Positions 46,376-56,359 of a stretch of DNA of 64,000 nt are shown here, one piece after another. The translations under genes and the position numbers were made by a program. Below the pieces are notes generated by a model, which searched no databases, was not told where the DNA came from, and was given only the letters and a program-made list of their open reading frames with translations. The DNA is from Flammula alnicola (taxonomy: Eukaryota; Basidiomycota; Agaricomycetes; Agaricales; Strophariaceae). Position 1 is the stretch's first letter; the number at the start of each line of letters is the position of its first letter. Location of the stretch: NCBI GenBank assembly GCA_015499995.1, contig JADNRV010000153.1, positions 1 to 64,000 of the forward strand. Reading direction: 5' to 3'.

Positions 46376-47166
46376 ATGTCACTCGCCAAAATCCCACTGA
46401 TAGCTCTCGTCTCCTGGGCGTTCAGGAAATGCATAACGCCGCCAAACGCGCCTCCGCCGAAGGACGCTGAAAGGATTTCGTCCAGGAAGATTGAGGCTCA
46501 GTGGTATGCCCGGCAGGTGACGGTGTGTGCTGCGGTGAGAATTTGACTTTCAGAGGTGTTCGTTTATGGGCAGATGGACACGCTTACTTACAATACCTCG
46601 ATACTCAGTATCTTCAGTATCTGGCCGGAATTGCAGAGATCGCGACAATCCTAGCGTGCAAGTACCCCTCATCGCCACTATCCCGCATAGCGCTGTCCAC
46701 ACTCGTATTACGAGGAGGCGATCCGACCAACCTCAGCCTATCCACGCTGCACAAAGTCGGCGCGACGCTTCTACTACTCGGGACACTGATCAGACTGACA
46801 ACGTTCCGCTACCTCGGAAAACTATTCGTGTTCGAGGCGAGCATCCAGCGCGACCACCGACTCGTCACTGGGGGGCCGTATGCCGTCGTCCGCCATCCGA
46901 GCTACACGGGGATGATGATCTCCCATCCCGGGTGGTGTTTGTGGCAGTTCTGCGCCGGGTCGTGGGTGAGGGAGTGTGGGCTTCTGAATACGCTGCTTGG
47001 GCGGGTCGCGGTGGTGGGGTACGTGGTGTTTATTGTGGTGCTACCGCTCTACATCGTGCTTTCACGGATGGAGAAGGAGGATAGAGCGCTGAGGGTGCAT
47101 TTTGGGAAGGAGTGGGATGTGTGGGCGCAGAGGGTTAGGTATTGTGTTGTACCTGGTGTTTATTAG
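46376..47166 (+). CDS. Isoprenylcysteine carboxyl methyltransferase-like protein, 238 aa
   Basis: Model: join(46376..46534, 46609..47166), phase 0 across a 74-bp intron. The N-terminal membrane segment is KIPLIALVSWAFRKCI. Further hydrophobic segments are YLQYLAGIAEIATILACKY, VGATLLLLGTLIRLTTFRYL and VAVVGYVVFIVVLPLYIVL. The ICMT/PEMT signature follows: HRLVTGGPYAVVRHPSYTGM (SAM-binding RHPSY) and the C-terminal RMEKEDRALRVHFGKEWDVW with E-E/R-F-G-x-x-W. Members methylate the farnesyl-cysteine end of prenylated proteins (Ste14) or related substrates in the ER. Agaricomycetes carry many paralogues, so this need not be the housekeeping Ste14. A decayed partial copy lies at 49840-50110. Confidence 0.82.
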
Positions 47167-47685
47167 GGACTCTAGAACATCGTGTTGCCTCTGAGGATAG
47201 TCAATGATCGCCGTGAACTTGAAGACGCGCCCAAATAAGCGCTGTATTCCAGTGTTTGACAAGAGCCTGGGCTTCTGCTAAGCTTCTCGGGTTCGGCTTC
47301 AAAAAGCCTTTGTGGATGACTTGGACTCGGAGCGGTCAGAGTTTTTATTGTGTCTGTAAATACTTCACATTAAATCAGGAATCAGGTATTATAAAAGATT
47401 TCAACGTTTCTTTGGTGACGCTTCTCGTTCGTGCGTATCAGCAAGGATCAAGCAGGCCTTTATTCTACGTCGTCTGTGGACGAGAACCTGAGTTAGAGTA
47501 AAGTAAATGTTGGATTCCTACAGCCTACATGAACGCGGCGTACGTATGAACAGTCAGAATCTTTCGAGATTTTGGACAGGCAGATCAGACTAAGTATTGT
47601 ACAATGTTCGCGAACTCAAAAAAATAAAAGCAGAACTATGGCACTTGGCTTATAGACAAAGGCGAGGCCGGAGCCCAATCGGACT
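47167..47685. other. Tail-to-tail intergenic region
   Basis: The stretch near 47230-47265 (AATAAGCGCTGTATTC) recurs at about 51098-51130, part of the ICMT-associated duplication. No gene. Confidence 0.5.
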
Positions 47686-49344
47686 TCAGTCGTTGTAGCA
47701 AAGCACACGGTATTCCTGGAACCGGTTGCGTTAACACAGTCACCCTAAAGAAAAAATCAACGTCACATACCCTGACGTTCTTCTCTTTCCCATCATACGG
47801 GATGAAAGCACCTTTTCAGAGGAAGAGAGAGAGAGGAGATGCCCAGTCAATATTCACTCATTACCGCACCTCGAGAAAAAGCGCAAGCAACATCACATAC
47901 CGTCCAACTTTTCGCTGGCCTTGCCCGGGTGAACGGCGTCCTTGTGCGGTGCCTCTGCGATATACAGACGCGTCCCGTCGTTCTCGCGACCGCCTTCGAC
48001 GGGTCGGTAGCCCAGATTCGCGACGTTGAGCCTGCCGCTTGTGGGCACCCAGCGCAAACGGTTCATATCGCCGACGAGAACCTCGTACTCGTCCACCTTG
48101 ATTAATATTCAGTGCGAATTTGAAGAATGAGCGTTACAGGGCGGCGTACAAAAACTTCGTCGTTTTTGTATCCGAGAACGCCGCCGTTTTTGAAAGCTTC
48201 AGACGCCTTTCCTAGCTCTAAGTACCAATAGGGAATAATCAAGTCGGCGTTGCATAAGTATCACAACTGAGATGTGATATGAAGATAAATACTTACGAAT
48301 ACCTCCCTATAAACAAGAACGTGACAGAAACAATTAGTGTTGCGGTGGGACAATACACGGTGAGATGAACGAACGTCGTAGAAAGCCCTGCAGATGTACA
48401 GGTTCCAAGAATGCTCCCGGCCCACCAGGACCGCGCCCTTTGGAATAGTCTTTCCCGAAGTAAGGACCCAAACGGCTGGCTCGTTGGTCCCCTGGCTAAG
48501 AAACCTTTCTTTGCGTTGTTTCGCGTCTTGAATCCAGTTGGTGCGCGCCCAACCCTCGACGTGCGTCTGGAGTAAAATTTGAAATCCGAGGTGCATAAAT
48601 TAGCTGAGATCAATGTAGAGCAGGAGTATGATGACTTGCCCCTTCTTTATGCTCCTCATGCTTCTTGTACGCAAACAGACCGCCGGCGAGGAGAGCGGCA
48701 CCAGCAGCAAGACCGCCGCCGATCTGTTGGTCGTAGTCGTCAATGATATAAGAATATATAAAGATCAGGTGTTAAACGCACTTCCAACTTCTTCTTCGTC
48801 TCCTCATCCTCGTACCAATGTTTCTTGTCCTCGGGCTTGGAGGATTCGTTGGAATGTTGTTGATCTACGGTATGGCCCGTTAAGCTACATTCAACATACG
48901 TAATCCAGGTTCAAATGTCGTACTTTGCTGTTGCTGATCATATTGAGGCTGTTGCTGCTGGTAGGGTTGTTGCTGCTGTTGCTGATCACCGTGGTGCTTG
49001 TGGTCTCCACCATAGTGATCATCATCATCGCTCAGACGTCCCCAAAGAGCAGCGGTAGCTGGACCAGGGGCCCAATCAGACTATCGTCGACCAAATGACA
49101 CATAGGAAATAAGCTGGATCAATATAAAGATATGAATAATATTGCAAGTATCATCTAACCTGAGAGAAATGCGGTTGGATGATCTTGTATTTATGACCTG
49201 ATCAAAGTTGAATCGACGCCCATCGAGAAAGGGGTTATTTCCTGTAAGCGCAACTAGTGTGGATAAAAAAGACATACCTTGATACTCGACGACATCGCCG
49301 AAGTTGTATTGCGTACCAGGTTCCCAACATGGAGACTGTGTCAT
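47686..49344 (-). CDS. Carbohydrate-binding (CBM5/12) plus DM9/DUF3421 protein, 321 aa
   Basis: Model: complement(join(47686..47715, 47771..47811, 47901..48096, 48150..48217, 48297..48306, 48375..48566, 48640..48723, 48782..48864, 48925..49081, 49160..49197, 49278..49344)); all phases agree, with a 10-bp micro-exon and one GC donor. The N terminus is a chitin-binding type fold: CWEPGTQYNFGDVVEYQG, HKYKIIQPHFSQ, SDWAPGPATAALWGR. Then come a Gln-rich linker (QQQQQQPYQQQQPQYDQQQQ), an acidic helix, a glycine-rich hydrophobic segment (GGGLAAGAALLAGGLFAY), and DM9 repeats: GAVLVGREHSWNLYICRAFY, LGKASEAFKNGGVLGYKNDE, YEVLVGDMNRLRWV and HKDAVHPGKASEKLDG. DM9 proteins are mannose-binding lectins in some animals. 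No signal peptide is seen. A cell-surface or recognition role is an inference. Confidence 0.85.
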
Positions 49345-49839
49345 GGTGGACTAAAGAAGAAGTTGATTGGTTTTCGTAGATGTGGCTAGAGCTGAAGTGG
49401 GGAGGTCAGTCTGCTTACGCTAGTAGCAAGTCGATGTATGTTCTTATAACTTACGCCAAGCGGAGCGATGTTATCGATTGTGATATCAGCCTTTGATGAA
49501 GAACGTTGGACCGCAGCAAAGCTTAAGATCGGAGCATCAAAGGGTTATATCCAGCTCATCGTGATTCGTATAGCTATCTGATTCCGCGAGGCTGGGGCCC
49601 AAGCCGACATATGAAGGGTTCGACGGCGATTGACAGGGATCTAAGAATTAGGGGACATAAAGATATCCATATACATCCACTTTTCAATCACCTGAGCGAC
49701 CGGTAGAACGTTTGTTGTAATGTCAGAGGGAGAATATGATGTGCGAGGATTGAAGGGGCTATAGGAATGTAATCGGTAGCTCCATCGCGAACGTGCCGCA
49801 GTGCTGAGTCTAGGAAAACTCCGCGCCGTCGTCCGCGTC
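49345..49839. other. Intergenic, nothing recognised
   Basis: Promoter side of the CBM5/12-DM9 gene; no element stands out. Confidence 0.45.
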
Positions 49840-50110
49840 CGAGCTACACGGTCGGGATGATGATCTCCCGCCCGGGTGGTGTTTGTGGCAATTCGGCGGG
49901 TCGTGGATGAAGTGTGGGGTACTTGAGCTTGGATACGCAGCTAAGCAGGGCGGTGATGGTGGGGTATGCGGTGTTTATTGTGTTTATATTGTGCGTTCCA
50001 AGATGGGAATGGAAGATAGGGCGCTGAGCGGGGGCCCGGGATTTCGGTCGGGATTGGGATATGTGGGCAGGGAGGGTTAGGCATTGTCTTGTGCCTGGGG
50101 CTCATTAGGG
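49840..50110 (+). pseudogene. Decayed C-terminal fragment of the ICMT-like gene
   Basis: The DNA closely follows 46890-47170 of the ICMT-like gene (shared runs such as GAGCTACACGG, GGGTGGTGTTTGTGGCA, GTGTTTATTGTG and GATAGGGCGCTGAG) but carries several small deletions that break the frame. Only the region from the RHPSYTG-like motif to the stop is present; the 5' two-thirds is missing. Same orientation as the parent, about 2.95 kb downstream. Confidence 0.8.
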
Positions 50111-51240
50111 AGAGGACGTAGAGCCAATTATGTAGATCGTAAGCACCATCGTGAAATCGTGAAATGACCACACTGCTGAACGGCCCAGAAAAAGTTGTCA
50201 TGACGTGGTAGCTGAGGCATGAGTGAAGTGTCGCGATCGGGTGTATTTAGAGCGGAGCGTCTGTAGGCTGGCGATTTTCTGGAACAGTCAACATAGGATG
50301 GTTGGTCTGTGGATGGGTGAGGTCGAATAAAGCCCCAGCGTAGAAGTTTGGAGGCCAGTGAGGGGCGCGCGGTCGAAAGAAATGACCAATTACACATGAA
50401 GGAGTGATGTTGATGATGCAGGGACTGTCTGCTGACTCGGAAAGGTTGCCTCAGCAGTGGCCGGCACCAAAAATCATCGACATACATAGTTCGTAGTCAC
50501 ATAAGCAGTGGCCGGCCAAAAAACCAGAAGAACACGGGGAGAGAAAAAACAAAGACTATATGCTGATGGAAATACTTAGGAAGTTGAAAGCATACCCTGT
50601 GTCTTTTTCGTTTATTGGCCTTTACTCTGAGCAAGACCTTTTGTAGGCGAGTCACTTCGATGATGCTCCTCGTCTTGATACTAAAATATTGTCTTCGTTT
50701 CGTTCGGAACACGAGAGGACCGCCAATCGTGGCGTTGGACAGCATCCAAAAACAAGGTAAACATGTTGACGCGGTCTTCAGGCCAAGATGTGTTATGCAT
50801 GAAGCGCAGAGTTGCTACTCAGCGCACCTATGTTCCACACTGTTCTCCTGCCTGTCCCCCATCTCAGCACTGTGTAAGTGTTCTTCCTCCTTTAGGCGAA
50901 TAGTTCCAGCAGAACAGCCTCCGCGGCCGCCTCTTTGGCCGCGATGTATTGCTCGTCGGTGAACGTCTGCTTCTGGTCCACGAAATCTTCAGAACTGTAA
51001 TTGGGACAGATGGAGTGATGATTATGTCTAATGAAGTCAAAAGAATTTTGCTAAGTGGGTTGGCACTGAGCGCAGGATGATGGATGAGTGTAATTAAATA
51101 AGCGCTGTATTCTCGTGTTTGCCAAGAGCCAGCCAAGTATATGGGACGATGACATCATAGTTCTACACCACACCTAGCCCACCAAGAAACTGCTAAAAAT
51201 CCGCCTCCTCTCCTGGTCCACTACCACCACCACCTACGCA
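50111..51240. other. 1.1-kb gap, partly duplicated 3' flank of ICMT
   Basis: No gene. The AATAAGCGCTGTATTC stretch near 51098-51130 repeats the 3' flank of the ICMT-like gene (47230-47265). It is followed by the promoter of the membrane-protein gene. Confidence 0.45.
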
Positions 51241-52645
51241 ATGGACGGACTACCAATCGACACATCCCATCCCGCCGTCCGCGACTACCTCGCCCTCGTC
51301 CGTCTCCAAGTTCTGACTCCCCTATCCCTCCTCATCAACATCGCTTCTGTCCTCACCTGCGCATTCGTCGTCCGCCCCTCTATCTCTCAGGTCTCAAGGC
51401 TGTACCCGACCGCCATTACGCCCAATTCGCCGGCCATTGGCGCGTATGTGGCGGTCATTTATGCGGGGCAGATTGGGTATTGCATATTGTTAGTGATGGC
51501 GGGGAAGCCGGAGACGAAGGTGCATTTGCATTATTTGTAGGGTTTGTGCGGGCTCGTTTTCATTTACTGATGGTTTTGTTTTGGATATGTAGAGGGCGTT
51601 GATCAAAGGTGTTGGGCTGTTTCTTCCGGGCGCAAACGTGTTGATGGCGCTATGGGCTATTGCATGGGTCAGTCTCTCCTTCAAAAGCCCAATCACTATT
51701 CATTAATCCATCATTCTATAGGTAATGCAATGGTTTCTGCTCTCTACAATCCTCCAAGGCCTCCTACTGCTCCTCCTTCTCTTCTCAAACATCGCGCTAC
51801 TCATCTACCACCCGCCCGACTCGTCTCGCCCACTCGACACCGCGCTCATCCACGCCCCTCTCCGCTTTTTCCTCATTCTACCGTTTGGTATATTGTTCGC
51901 TCTGTCTTTGTTGTGCGTGTCTTGTCTTCTTCCCCTTCTAACGAACCGCAAAACGTTAACCCCTCTTCCTAGTGTAACACTCCACCTGACGTACGAACCC
52001 ACACCCCCCCGCGGTCCCCCGCAGGACTATTCCTCTTGGCACGCGCTCGCGGCCTTTGGCGTCCTCCTCGGCACGAACCTCGCGGGCCTCATTGTGGTCA
52101 TTGTGAGAAGAGACATCGTGTGGTGCGTCGCCGCGACGTGGATTGCGGTTAGCTTATGGACGGCGGTGCCTAAACCGGCGCCTGTTTATGTGAGTGTTCC
52201 AAGGCCAAGTTCTCTCTTTGTCAAGACTCAAACTACTCGGCGCATTGCGCGTATTTTTCGCTTTTTTAATTTAATTTTACTCAACCTCAAATTCGAACGC
52301 GAACTCACGCATGCCTCTCTCTCCTAGATAACCTCGATCGTGTTCACTGTCTTACACCCGCTAGGCCTCCTGTCCTCCCTGATATACGCGCAGTTCTATT
52401 CCGGCGCGAGGACGCGACGTATCGTGCTGCCCGGGGATGAGAGTGGGCATCCGGGGCTTTATCGCCGCGCGACTCCGATGGGGGCCGGTGATGGGGGTGG
52501 GGGGAGTAATAATCAAGGAAGGGGAGGGAATGGCCCCGGGGTGAATGGGGCAGTGAGTGGTACTAGCGGGCAGGGTGCGCAGGGTGCGCAGCCGGGGGAG
52601 GTGGAGAGTGGGCCGAGGGAGGTGGATGCTGAGACGTGGGGTTAG
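51241..52645 (+). CDS. Polytopic membrane protein, 359 aa, unrecognised
   Basis: Model: join(51241..51519, 51593..51667, 51722..51912, 51973..52189, 52328..52645), phases consistent. About seven hydrophobic segments are visible: VLTPLSLLINIASVLTCAFV, AIGAYVAVIYAGQIGYCILL, LFLPGANVLMALWAIAWV, WFLLSTILQGLLLLLLLFSN, FFLILPFGILFALSLLF, HALAAFGVLLGTNLAGLIVV and WCVAATWIAVSLWTAV, then VFTVLHPLGLLSSLIYAQF. The C terminus is a Gly/Asn/Pro-rich hydrophilic tail (GAGDGGGGSNNQGRGGNG). This resembles uncharacterised basidiomycete multi-pass proteins. No transporter or receptor signature is seen, so no function is given. Confidence 0.7.
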
Positions 52646-54805
52646 GAGAAGGGATCTGAGGTGAGGAGTGAGGAGAGGGGGGAGAGGGGGGCTTATAAAT
52701 GGACAGAGTAGGGTAATTGTGCATTGATTATTTTGGTTTAGGGTTTGGATATACATACACGTATATGTTGTTTTCTTGGAATGAAAGGATATACGAATAC
52801 GAATACTCGAGTTTCTGCCGGGCGTAGGCGCGGGCTTGTTGGGACTTTAGAAGTGGTTGTTCTTTTGTTTTTACAGACTGTGTGGGACTGATGATAGCCC
52901 TCCAAGTTGTTAGCGAACTTTTCAACTTGAATGCTTGCTGATTGAACGATTATATAGCTTGAAGGAGTCTGACGAGGTTTTGGTCTTGGTTTGGGTTTTG
53001 GAGAACTGCGATACCCCAAGTCCTCGAGCATTCAATATTCACCTGCGACCAACCCGCGACTCATATGTTATAACTGAACATACACGCACATACGTTCAGA
53101 TGATTAACTTGAATGCATAAACTTTGAATGGCGACTAAGTAGTTCAATTCTGTATGTAGAACTGGAAACCTATGACCGTCGTGACGGTGGGGCTGTTCAA
53201 ACCATCAGAGACGTCAAAGTCTTGCATAACATTGCTAGCAGGGAGTTTCGCATCTCCAGAGACATCGTCACGGTCCTTGATAGCCAGCAGACACTAACTC
53301 TCTTGATGGATATTTGGCCAAAAGAGAACTTGGAGCCCGAGTCCAAGAATCAAGGAGTTGCCGATGATCTTAATGACGGACCTGCTCTGCAGAGTAACGG
53401 GGTCCAGGTCCGATTCGAATGGGAATCTGTCCCGGACTCTAAGTTGAGGCATCCGAGTCTTATGGCGCGCAGACAAAGTGACAGACTGCCACCGTGGATG
53501 GCACCATGCACGAGAGTCTGGAAGCTAGGACAGGATTTAGGGTTAATCTCGAATACGCGCTCGAGAGTCAACGCGACAGCCGGACGAACCTGAAGCTTGA
53601 AGCTTGAAGCCTGGCACGTCTGACCACGGGAATCGCCGTGGCGTCGGACTCGCAGCAGGATAGGCGCGCGTCGCGACTCTTCCCATGCGAGTCCAAACAC
53701 GGCCGCATTAGGTAAACTTGATGCGGCTGCTGCCGCCAGTGTTTTCCTGCCACGACATCGCTCTAACATCGCTCCGCCAACGACATCGCTCTAACATCGC
53801 TCCGCCAACGACATCGACCACTAGGTTTCTTTAAGCTCTGCTGGTCTGCCGAAAGCCTTCTATGGATACGACTTTTAACCACAATTTTATGCTCATAAAT
53901 CATGGCAAGTACTCCTCCTTCTGCGTGTTCTACCTTTATAATTATCATGATGTTTGTCTCACCATGTCAAATATTCAACGTTCGGCGATCTCAACAGTGC
54001 ACTTGTCACGGTCCATATTTCGTTCCGCATCCCGTCTCAATCATCATCACATGGTGTTGCAGGGCTTTGCCCTTTATATCAGTCCACGATTTCGTGATCC
54101 ATCCGATGATGCGAACGCCAACGTTTAACGGCGAAAATGGTCTGATCCTCAAGCACTATTCCACAGAAATTTCGTGAGTGGTTGTTTCCGCCAGACCTTA
54201 GCCATGAGTTCGCTCGTTAATCGCTTGATAAGCTACAAGGTTTAATTTTCCGCTCGTCTCATTGCCTTAAACCACCGGGAACATTCAAGAAAAGCTCAGG
54301 TATACGTTATCGGGTCTTGGGACCGAAATCAACCCTCCACCCTCTTACCCAATGTGCATAGGGTGGATTTCTGGGCGTAGTGGCAGATAACGCACGAGGC
54401 CTCATTTCAAAGACATTTGCGAGTTTCATGAATGTTCAGATTGGGGAAATAGGCGAAATTGATGGCGATAAGTGAGCAATCTTATTTTCTCGGGGCGACT
54501 GTTGCCATTCCGGGATAAGTTGGGCGTCGTCCGCCATCATCCGCTTCTTGGATTTGTATAGCCAACTTGCAGGGCGGGTCCCAGCTATTAGGTACGTCGT
54601 CATTCAAGCAGCTTGCCGTTATACGTGTAAATGTTTTTAATACTGACACGCAACTATGTAGTTCTTCCTCGTTGACGGCTTGAACGAAGTGCTGTATTAA
54701 AAAAGAGTAGCGCCGGTCGCTTGTCGCTTCCTCTTCATACCCATTCAATCCACTCTTTTAAAACCCCTCCGCGAAAGGGGGGAAAAAATCATAAAAACCT
54801 CAAAA
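52646..54805. other. 2.1-kb gap with a short tandem repeat
   Basis: No supported gene. A run of telomere-unlike G-rich sequence ends the membrane gene. A 28-bp unit is repeated in tandem at 53753-53816. The rest shows only short chance frames. Confidence 0.5.
53753..53816. repeat. 28-bp tandem repeat, 2.3 copies
   Basis: The unit starts CGACATCGCTCTAACATCGC and ends TCCGCCAA. Two identical full copies (53753-53780, 53781-53808) and an 8-bp partial third copy. ACATCGCT is also repeated inside the unit. Confidence 0.9.
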
Positions 54806-56359
54806 ATGCCATCCAGCAGCTCTTCTTTTGGTCTGTCCAAAACTCTCAGTGCAACCAGCCCTCCAGCCCACGCCGACTTACCGACCTTAACCTCGTACTT
54901 TCCGCCCCCGAAACCGATAAGCACATGGAACAAAATACGGTAAGGCAGCAAGAGAAGTGATGTCGGTATTGGCGTTGATCCCGGCCAATTCCATTCGCAG
55001 AAAGGTCATCCGTGAGCCCATGGCCGAATTCGCTGGCGTAGCGATTTTCATCATGTTCGGGACTGGCGTTGACTGTCAAGTCGTCTTGTCAACCAATGCT
55101 GGTGTTGCTTCTGCCCCCAAAGGAGTGCGTCGATCGTTACTGAGAACTACGGTAGTGTTCCTAACGTGGTTGTAGGATTTCCTTTCGGTCAACTTTGGTT
55201 GGGCTATCGGTCAGTACGAGGGACAGTTGTTCAACCTACATCCCACATTCTGAAATGCAAAAATTCGTAGGACTGGCGATGGGTGCATGGATTAGCGGCG
55301 GTATTTCTGGTGGCCATCTTAATCCTGCTGTGCGTCACCACTTTTCTTGTGTGTACTCATCCTGAGTCGGGATTTAGGTCACTATGGCTTGTAAGTTGGC
55401 CATATGTTCACAACAAATCCACGTTCACGTTCTTCATAAATGTAATTTCAAACTAATGGTGGTTATCAGGCTACATCTTTGCCCAAGTATTAGGGGGACT
55501 CTTTGGAGCAGGATTGGTATACGGAACCTACTCTCAGGCCATTGATATCTTCGAGGGAGGCCATGGGATGCGCACCCGAGCTACTGGCGGTCTTTTCGCA
55601 ACTTACGCAGTAAGTTATTTCATAAACTTGATCAATGTCAATCCTCAGGCCTCACCACTCGACTGCATAAAGCTCGATTATATGAGCAACATCTCCTGCT
55701 TCTTTGTCGAATTTTTGGGCACTGCTATCCTTGTTTTCATTGTAATTGCAGCCACGGACAAGAACAACAATGCACCTCCCAATGGCCTTCTCCCTGTGAC
55801 TTTATTCCTCGCCCTCCTTGGTCTTGGAGCTGCCTTTGGAATGCAGACCTGTAAGCCGATCCTACTCATGCTCCTGAGGATCGTGACGAATGCTAATTCA
55901 AACGTAGCCTACGCTTTTAACCCCGCCCGAGACTTTGGGCCGCGTCTTCTCCTCACTTTCGCAGGATACGGAAAGCAGTATACGGAAAGCAGTTGTTTAC
56001 TTATAGAAAGTGCGCGGTCCATCTTTCGTTTTCTCGTAATTGAACACTAATCACCTGCATTGCTCAGCCAATACTGGCTCTGGTGCCCAATTATAGCACC
56101 CTTCCTCGGCGCTCAAGCTGCTGCTGGATTCTACGACCTCTTCCTCAATGAAAAGGACCCCATGGGTGATGAAAAATCTTCGTGGGTTGCCTATTTTACA
56201 CTGCATGTTGAGACTCATGAATCCACTCTAGCGGTATCACGGCGATGGAAAATGGATTCCCATCTCCCAGTGCAGGCGGGAGCCAGGTTTAATCGGCTGT
56301 TGGATAATGAGAAACTTTTTGACCATGCGAATTGTATGTACTTATCCTGCATTAGCTGA
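54806..56359 (+). CDS. Aquaglyceroporin (MIP family), copy 1, altered
   Basis: Model: join(54806..54939, 55001..55124, 55176..55209, 55272..55330, 55378..55390, 55470..55609, 55673..55850, 55908..55977, 56068..56359), about 347 aa. MIP marks: [28 protein letters not shown] (first NPA box, 115-117), [27 protein letters not shown] and [18 protein letters not shown] (second NPA box; D after NPAR marks glycerol-type channels), then [20 protein letters not shown]. Two oddities. The exon coding [14 protein letters not shown] in copy 2 is missing after NPAVT, leaving a 13-bp exon. A 14-bp tandem duplication at 55964-55991 breaks the original exon 8, but it creates a GT donor at 55978 that keeps the frame while dropping about five residues. 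Function is therefore uncertain. Confidence 0.75.

Noticed and set aside
48293..48613. Unspliced 106- and 111-aa frames in the CBM5/12-DM9 gene
   Set aside because: They run through introns; the spliced model gives continuous DM9 sequence.
52361..52756. Pro/Leu/His-rich 131-aa frame on the minus strand
   Set aside because: Antisense of the Gly/Asn-rich tail of the membrane protein.
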